From NCBI GenBank assembly GCA_036345935.2, contig JADWOT020000006.1, positions 15,536,519 to 15,600,518 of the forward strand: a DNA stretch of 64,000 bases. Direction: 5' to 3'. Within the stretch, counting starts at the first letter, position 1, and every line of letters begins with the position of its first letter. The stretch comes from Taenia hydatigena. Its lineage: Eukaryota; Platyhelminthes; Cestoda; Cyclophyllidea; Taeniidae. This document shows positions 57,901-64,000 of the stretch, in pieces. A model generated the notes under the pieces. It worked only from the letters and a program-made list of their open reading frames with translations, did no database searches and was not told the origin of the DNA. Made by a program: the position numbers and the translations under genes.

Positions 57901-59816
57901 ATGTTGCTAAAATCTTTTTCAGCTGAAACATAACTTCAAGTTTAGGTGGTAGCAACCGTAAACGCCCGCAACGAAGTGAAGAAAAATAGGTAAACCTAAC
58001 AGTTTCACATTTAAGCTCATGTGCGTTGAATAGTAAAGTTACAAGTAAGCGCCATTTCGACCCGAATTCATCCAGATGGGTGTAGGAAAATGTCCAGAGT
58101 CTGGCTTCTCCATACCAAAAAAGCCCTTTCCTGTGCTGAAGCTCGGATCCACGCCCCTTGCTTCTATTCAGGAGTTTTTCTTTCACCAAAACAATGGCTA
58201 ATAAAAAATTACTGCTCCCAATTCCAGAGTGGAATGATGAGTGAGTGAGTGAGTGAGTGAGGGGAGGGAGGAAGGGGGCGGGTGCAAACCAAGACTACTA
58301 CAGCTCCAAAACATTCCGCGATTACGACAAGCACCTGATGCATCACTTTAAAGGTTGAGCAAAGCCTTTAAGAATTAGGAAATTTCGCTTTCAGTCCTGA
58401 TTTTGCAGCTGCATTCAGCTGTTGTCAAAATAAATAGACACTGGCAAGGTGACTTATAAAATAATCATAAATTTATGATCCTATTTCTGATAGGTAAGTG
58501 TAGTACGCAGTATGTAGCTTATTCAACTTAATGCAGTAGGGGATATGTGTTTTAATGAAGGCTCCGAACTGTTTTCATTAGTCTTTTGGGTAGACGCAAA
58601 GCGGAATTCACAAACATTTAGGTAAATAAAGATCCATTCAGAATTGGCCGTGGACGATAAGTCTGGAACTACCAGAGTAATCAGGAGTGTTTTGTTTGAC
58701 TCGATGGATTTATACATCTTACTTTTATCAGGAGACGAACCAGGATTGGCTCAATCATCAATGTCACTTGTTTAAAACCGCAAGAGATGGAGGTGGCGGA
58801 GGAGGAGTTTGCACTCCCGTCATTCCTCTCAAGCCACTTGCGCTGATCTGAGATGTGTACACACACACAAGCGAATGCTTTTCCCTCCTTTAGCTCTTTA
58901 GGCGGAAGTGGCCGCTCCTTCTTTGAGTGGAATTTTTAACGACCCACAATGATTGCATTTGTTTGTTTGCTCAAACAAAACCGACTGTATCGGAGAGATG
59001 ATTATTTATAGTATGCCTAGGGGTCCACCGACTGCCAATTTTTTTTGCCCTTTCAGTAGGACCAAAGTTTATTACAAATGTCTTGAGTGGATGCTTTGCC
59101 TAGTAAAACAATGCGGAAAATAAGTAAATTGAAAAGGGCTTGCTAAAACTGCTGCGCATTAGTGGAAACAAGAAAGAACCAAATCATAAGAAAACGGAAA
59201 ATTACCTACTTTTCAGACATCCACAGTCTCGTGAATTTCTCCAACGCAAATTATTGCAATAAACAATTTCATGAAGCGATCTGAGTGTGGGAATGTGTTA
59301 ATTCTAAATATTCAACACGGATGTCTGCCAAATTAATTTTATGCTCAGTGTTTGAACTGCTTTCTAATTTAACTAAACGGATTTAATTACTTTCCTCTTG
59401 TTAAGTTTCGTTTTGGACCAGAAAGATAAGCAGACAGATGTTAGTTAATGACCACTTCGCTTCTGGCGAAGGCAAGCTTACTCTCCATTGGGAGGTTTTT
59501 TATACATGGCGCAGGCGAACATCATGTCGTGCCAGAGCATGATGCCAAGGTGACTGGCGAGGTCGTAGAACCGGCGGGCTTCGTAGCGTCCTCCGCCCCA
59601 CACGCGCAGCATCTGCACACCCGCCCGTGCCGCTGATTGCAGCAGATGCGCTTCCACCACTGCCGCCTCGACTCCGCCTCCTGCAAAGAGTCTAGCAGGA
59701 ATCCAGTTGCTACCTCTCACGAAAAGCGCCTCGCCATTGATGCGGAAGAAGAAGGTCTTTCCGTAGCCGCGCCCTTTTACCTTTACATCCTCCTTTGGCA
59801 AAAGCAGACGTAAAGA
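54042..59816 (-). CDS. Lysosomal-type beta-mannosidase (GH2), C-terminal two thirds
   Basis: Glycoside hydrolase family 2 enzyme removing terminal beta-mannose from glycan cores, in animals inside lysosomes. Four exons join in frame on the minus strand: 59482-59816, 56868-57168, 56488-56783 and 54042-54996 (phases 2, 0, 2), giving 628 residues. Seen in order: FFFRINGEALFVRGSNWIPA and LRVWGGGRYEARRFYDLASH at the start of the TIM barrel; FACAMY; HHHPAIVVWATNNEVEV with the acid/base Glu; DVHFYSYHDDLW; FTSEYG with the nucleophile Glu; WAYLTQLYQA; GRSMGHLYWQLNDVWAAPTW; and the C-terminal beta domain with FVWLVIDPYINLDGWLSNNA. The human enzyme is about 880 residues, so some 250 N-terminal residues (sugar-binding and immunoglobulin-like domains, signal peptide) are missing and must lie upstream. 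The gene converges with PMCA. Confidence 0.92.
54997..56487 (-). other. Beta-mannosidase last intron
   Basis: 1.5 kb. A 105-codon minus-strand frame at 55214-55531 has no recognised domain. Nothing else stands out. Confidence 0.7.
56488..56783 (-). CDS. Beta-mannosidase exon (nucleophile Glu)
   Basis: The acceptor is TTTTCTAG|GAT and the donor is ACTAT|GTGAGT (phase 2). It begins DPLAGDVHFYSYHDDLWDE, then TRFTSEYG with the nucleophile, and a Ser-rich loop. It rejoins at ETYTI-WAYLTQ. Confidence 0.92.
56868..57168 (-). CDS. Beta-mannosidase exon (acid/base Glu)
   Basis: The acceptor is GTTTACAG|A and the donor is CCACAG|GTCTAA. VETEVRQQVQRLHHHPAIVV leads to WATNNE, the acid/base site. The exon ends at the DSNPQ loop. 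Confidence 0.92.
57541..58866 (-). pseudogene. Possible decayed coding sequence inside a beta-mannosidase intron
   Basis: Successive minus-strand frames follow one another with small overlaps: 58866-58681, then 58717-58523, then about 58255-57840, then 57876-57541. Each switch occurs near the end of the previous frame, as in a coding sequence broken by frameshifts. Protein-like stretches include LLITLVVPDLSSTANSEWIF, FRFASTQK, TFSYTHLDEFGSKWRLL and GDGFKGTHALKEAILTVATF. I recognise no family. It lies in the 2.3-kb intron between two certain exons and on the same strand. It could equally be a chance run of open frames. Confidence 0.25.
58239..58262. repeat. (GAGT)n tetranucleotide repeat
   Basis: About six GAGT units, inside the beta-mannosidase intron and next to a G-rich stretch. 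Confidence 0.9.
59482..59816 (-). CDS. Beta-mannosidase exon (barrel start)
   Basis: The donor is GGAGA|GTAAGC (phase 2). The proposed acceptor is TTTCCTCAG|TCT; nearby CAG sites are alternatives, so the 5' edge may move by up to 30 bases. It encodes VRGSNWIPARLF, RVWGGGRYE and GIMLWHDMMFACAMY. Confidence 0.88.
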
Positions 59817-61944
59817 CTGAGGAAACTGGACTGCACTGTTGCAAAGTAATTTGGGCATATGGATACCTACAATTTATTTCAATTTTAAATGGATTCTTAA
59901 GAAAGAGCCATGGTTTAAGCAATTTTATTGTATTTTTGTAACAGAGGAATTGATGTGGACACCCCGTTGGGACTTATTATTTTTCGTACCCTTTTAGTGT
60001 AGCTCTGATGTGATGGTGGCTAATATACCTTTACAGACTTTTAAAGCCGTCTGTCTAGACGTCAAGGCGAGGTTCAGTGATCAAGATTACGAGACACGAA
60101 TATCACTGGGGTCATTTGGACTAACTTTTATCATTACTTGGCATTGAAACAGCAGTTCGCCTCAACTCACAGCTCCTGCAGCAGCATACTACTGTAGGAG
60201 GCGGAGGCGCTAGAATCATAAGGGCGAATCGCTTGGTGCGCCGCTAAATTAGATTGGTGCACATGAATGGGCAATGGGAGGCGCATCCTCGATTAACGTC
60301 ACTGCTGTACCCGAGATGCCTACGCATTGAGGGAGACCGAAAATAAACCCAAGCGATAAGGCGGCTAATTGCCCCTCGCGAATACGCACTTTAAGGGTTT
60401 TGCGCACTGTGAAGTCTTTCCGCATGAGAGTTTCCGCAAGGGAGTGAGGAGACTTCTACCTTGAAATCAACCATCTAGGGATACAGGTGGGAAGTAAAGT
60501 TTCGCCACGGGATTTAATCCAATGTCTCAATGACACACAACAAGCGACCTAAGTGGTACACTATGGAGCCTAAATTCATGTAGAACACAGTGTGCACTCA
60601 TGTCAAGAGTTTTCACGACTGCTCCGCGCAGGTAGAAAGGAGATCCAAGAAAAAAATCGAGTGAATAAGCAACCTAGGATGAACTTGTTAATTGAAATAT
60701 TCAATAACCGATAGTCATTGTGAGTCAACTTCTGAGACTAAAATTTTCAAGATTACGTGAAAAATACTTAAATTGGTGTACCAAATTTATGTCTACACCG
60801 AAAGCATACAACGGTTATGGGTTCAATCAGATGGGAGCCCTCAACACAGGACCCATCGCCGATGTTTGTGCTGCAGAAAATGTAGTCAAAGTCACCGTCA
60901 TGTAAAATTAATCCATTTATGCAATGCAAGTAAGAGAAATCATGCAAGTGGCCGCTTGCTGCAGCGTCATCGTTTAATTTCTTTGGGACCTGCCTCCTGC
61001 AGCTGTAAAAAGGATGTGGATTTAGGACGCGTCGCTTTCGAACTGAGTTATGTGCATTACTTTTTCCGAAAATGGCGACGGTGATACTGCCTAGGTCTCT
61101 ATGTGCTCACCTTCAAGCCCAATACATTTCATCAACTTTAACGCAAAGGGCAGATGCGGACGAAAACTGTTTGAACAGAGCGAAAGGGAGATCTGCTACG
61201 AGCACTCTCGGTCAACTAGTAACATATCATCAATTCTACCCTTCGTAATACAAACGGTTGTCATTAATAATTGATTGCATAAGAGCATCACGGAAAGGGT
61301 AATTAATGATGAGGTGATGGAACGAACGCCAAAGATTGTCATCAAGACGGGAGGAATAGTGGTGGAGCAGATAAAAGGTTAGGCACAAATGCATGTGTTT
61401 GTGCACCCAGAGATCCTGTACAAGACCGAAGAGGGAGGAGGAGGAGTGAGTGAGGAGGAGACTCTTTGGTAACTCAAAGCGCCTAGTTTTGGCAAGCTAT
61501 CCCAATCAAAAAATTCTAGTAATTGAGAGTAATGCATTAAACGCCCTTTGAGTTTTCGTGATAAAATCACTTTCTGATATCTTGGTGTAATATGGATGCT
61601 AGGAGGCAATAATTCATGATATTCGTCACCATAAAAGGATGCTTGCACAAGGCTGCGTAGTTAAATAGCGGAACCTTTTGCATCCATATGGCCAGTGCTT
61701 AAGGCGGAGTTATGGCAATCGAACCTCCTCGTTTTGTATAAAAAGAAAAGACGAATTGCCATTTGAGACATTTCTTGATCCTGCATAGTTATTGCTAGAT
61801 TATTGCCTTTAAACCCACCGACCTACCTAATAGGGGTCGCCTACATTTGAAGGGAAGGAGAGGGATTGACTCTGATTTTATGGCATTACCTGAAACTCGA
61901 ATGACTGTTAAGCGAATCGAGTGATTTGAGTAAAAATAACTTAC

Positions 61945-62054
61945 TTCAGAGAGGTGTTGAGGAAAGGCAGGCCATACATAAACGCACATCACTTTGCCTT
62001 CCTTTAGAGGATGGCCACTCTCAAGAGGTAGAACGGTTGTGCCTGGTGCACCAT
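61945..62054 (-). CDS. Candidate upstream exon of beta-mannosidase
   Basis: The acceptor CAACCACTAG|AT follows a C-rich tract, and the donor is TCTGAA|GTAAGT. The 110-base open segment reads GAPGTTVLPLESGHPLKEGK and VMCVYVWPAF, which would suit the immunoglobulin-like domain before the barrel. The end phase is 0, compatible with the exon at 59816, but about 35 expected residues between them are not found. Confidence 0.35.
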
Positions 62055-63147
62055 CTAGTGGTTGGGGGGGATCTTTTATGCTCCTTCTTATGGATACAGT
62101 GGATTCAAGCAATCATCTCTCAGGACACAGTACCTTAACTCCCACGCACTGGGACCTCTTGGCACAATCACAATGGGGAACCAAAAGCTCCTAAGTAGTC
62201 AAATGGACTGTAAGGAGGTGTTCATGGATTAATTTATACATCTCACTTAGAAGCAATATTTATAACATTGGCTCTCCACAAAATACCTTAGAAACGGGTC
62301 TTCGACTATACTACAACTTCATGGCATTCTTTAGCCAATCCGTGATTTTTTACCAACTTTTGTATTCACTATGAATGGTGTTTTTTTGAGAGATAGTTTA
62401 AAACTACTCTACAAGAATGTCACCGTTTTAACATGATGGCTACTCGCAGATTAATTCGCAATTGGGAAATTAGACAAATTAGGAGCATGCACACTTTTCG
62501 TTGGATTTAAAAACAGGTAGCCAAACCTTTTGTCAAATTCGATGGAGAGGATGTGTAACCTCCACATTTAACCATTCGATTAGTGGAGAGTAATTAAATC
62601 TTTTTATTCATTTCCACGGTTCAGAAAAGAGATTAAATTGAAGATACGTACTTACAGACACACGAGAAGTGCTGCAGTATGGGTGGTTTCATTCTAACTT
62701 AATAAAATGTTTCTGTTTTAAATTCTCATTTCCTGATGTTGCATGTGTTTCAGCACATGCTGCCAGTAGACAACGCAATATCCCAAGCCGCTGGAGATTT
62801 TAGCAGCAGCCGGAAGCACGAGTTAATGCATTAACGCCACTCTTGAAGCCTGTAGGCACGAGGTGGGCTGGGACAAGAGGAGGTGGTAAGGGAGCACGAG
62901 GGTTCGTTTTTTTAATAGTAGACAGTTGCGGTTTTTTTCCACAGAATAGCGCTTTTCCCAAGTTGATTGGCCCTCCTCATCGCGCAAACAAAACTAAGGG
63001 TTGTGACACTTCTCGATTGTCGCGTCGAGGAGCGTTAGAATTAATGCCTCTAAAGAATGCAACAACTAACTTCGTGCACTTTGTGTGAATCTCCAACCTG
63101 ATCCACTGATGCGAATAAATACGTCTGTTATTTGAGCCCCGACTAAC

Positions 63148-63245
63148 CTTATCAAATGGGATTGCTGCTGCTGCAACTTGCGAGAGTATGGAGTTCCTCA
63201 TAAAAAAGTTAAAGCGGTTTCGAGCGTATCCATCGCTTATGGTGT
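63148..63245 (-). CDS. Candidate sugar-binding-domain exon of beta-mannosidase
   Basis: An open segment ends GATAAG|GTTAGT and reads TISDGYARNRFNFFMRNSIL then SQVAAAAIPFDK. The spacing resembles the end of the GH2 N-terminal domain, where a beta strand is followed by an Ala-rich stretch and a Pro. The left edge is uncertain because the possible acceptors are poor. Confidence 0.28.
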
Positions 63246-63974
63246 CTTGGTGCAGATTTAGTGCGCAGCCCCAGTGACATTAAGGCCACCAATTCACCTT
63301 GGCAAGAATGTTACCATCTCCCCGTCCTGGGGAAAGAGGCTGCACAAACAGAAAGTTCGTGAAATCTCGTATTAATGGTAATCCTATTTTATTTTGCAAA
63401 ATATAAGCTCGAGTGTATGCTATGAAGGTGGATTTACGAACCCTTCAGAAATAGTTTATTTGTTTGTTCACCATCCCTCCGCTGCACTCACTTGACTCGA
63501 TATGCCCCTCAACACATGCAGACTTGCGTCCCCAATCGAACACCGATTATCCGCTGGGAGAGGCATTCATTCTCTCATTCTTTTTTCCCAACGTTTGTCT
63601 TAAAATCCTCTTGCTCGAAAAAAAATGTCCATGTTACTATCACTACCGTTCCCAATAAAGGCAATGGAGAAATCACTAATTAAGCACTGTTATTTCATAG
63701 TCACCTAAAAACGTCAATTCGGATGTTAACTAACACCCCATGGTAACGTAAATTTACAACATTGAGTATTAATGCCTTTAATCAGTGCTGTTTGTAAATT
63801 TAGCCCCAAGCCAACTAAATGGGATGGGGCAAATTGGTAGCAGCAAGCCACAAAATGTGAATACATGTCTTATTATTATAATATTTATATGCTACTAATT
63901 GGAATAAGTACAGCGGCAATGACAGACAAAATTATTCACGAGCCAATCGATGCTCGTGGCCACAGGGCGCAGAC

Positions 63975-64000
63975 CTTGTCGATGAAGGAGGGCGTAGCTC
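63975..64000 (-). CDS. Candidate truncated exon at the window edge
   Basis: On the minus strand the last bases read SYALLHRQ before a CAAG|GTCTGC donor. This could match the conserved L-x-x-x-G-L/I segment near the beta-mannosidase N-terminus. It is cut by the window end, so support is slight. Confidence 0.18.

Larger units (their letters stand above)
59817..64000. other. Region upstream of the certain beta-mannosidase exons
   Basis: Besides the candidate exons listed, 60240-60480 is noticeably richer in GC and has an open minus-strand frame of 58 codons (LKVRIREGQLAALSLGFIFG) with no recognised family. No RNA gene or mobile element is seen. Confidence 0.5.

Noticed and set aside
61111..61192. 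Exon-like minus-strand segment (FRPHLPFALKLMKCIGLEG) with AG and GT flanks
   Set aside because: The splice sites look good but the peptide does not fit beta-mannosidase, and no adjoining exon in frame was found.

Overview
This window is nuclear DNA of an invertebrate animal. Genes are split by GT-AG introns from about 170 bases to 13.8 kb, intergenic DNA is AT-rich and holds microsatellites, and all recognisable genes are animal families. Tandem secreted cathepsin B genes, a flatworm-like intron load and about 42% GC by eye suggest a parasitic flatworm, perhaps a tapeworm. That placement is inference; no species can be named.

Layout. (1) 1567-7288, minus strand: two tandem cathepsin B-like cysteine peptidase genes. 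Each has four exons with identical intron positions and phases, and both keep the full catalytic set and the His-His occluding loop. (2) 7289-9984: intergenic, with a ~70-base direct repeat. (3) 9985-51823, plus strand: one large gene for a plasma-membrane Ca2+-transporting P-type ATPase (PMCA). Fifteen common exons encode 1239 residues up to the motif LSRLQTQ, in the middle of the calmodulin-binding domain. From that point three alternative in-phase terminal exons can be read, at 38832, 50332 and 51653. (4) 51824-54041: gap between convergent genes, with TA and other simple repeats. (5) 54042-59816, minus strand: the C-terminal two thirds of a glycoside hydrolase family 2 beta-mannosidase (four certain exons, both catalytic Glu present). 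Its N-terminal exons probably lie between 59.8 kb and the window edge or beyond, and only weak candidates were found. A 1.3-kb intron segment on the same strand looks like a decayed, frameshifted coding sequence.

The three loci share no pathway: secreted or lysosomal proteolysis, calcium extrusion at the plasma membrane, and lysosomal glycan breakdown. The most notable observation is the 3' end of the PMCA gene. The alternative exons diverge exactly where mammalian PMCA a and b splice forms diverge. One exon resembles the a-type tail and two paralogous exons resemble the b-type calmodulin-binding helix. The first of these exons sits 25 bases behind a (TG)17 tract. One PMCA intron uses a GC donor.

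All exon boundaries were read by eye from splice consensus, frame continuity and family knowledge. No transcript data or database search was available.
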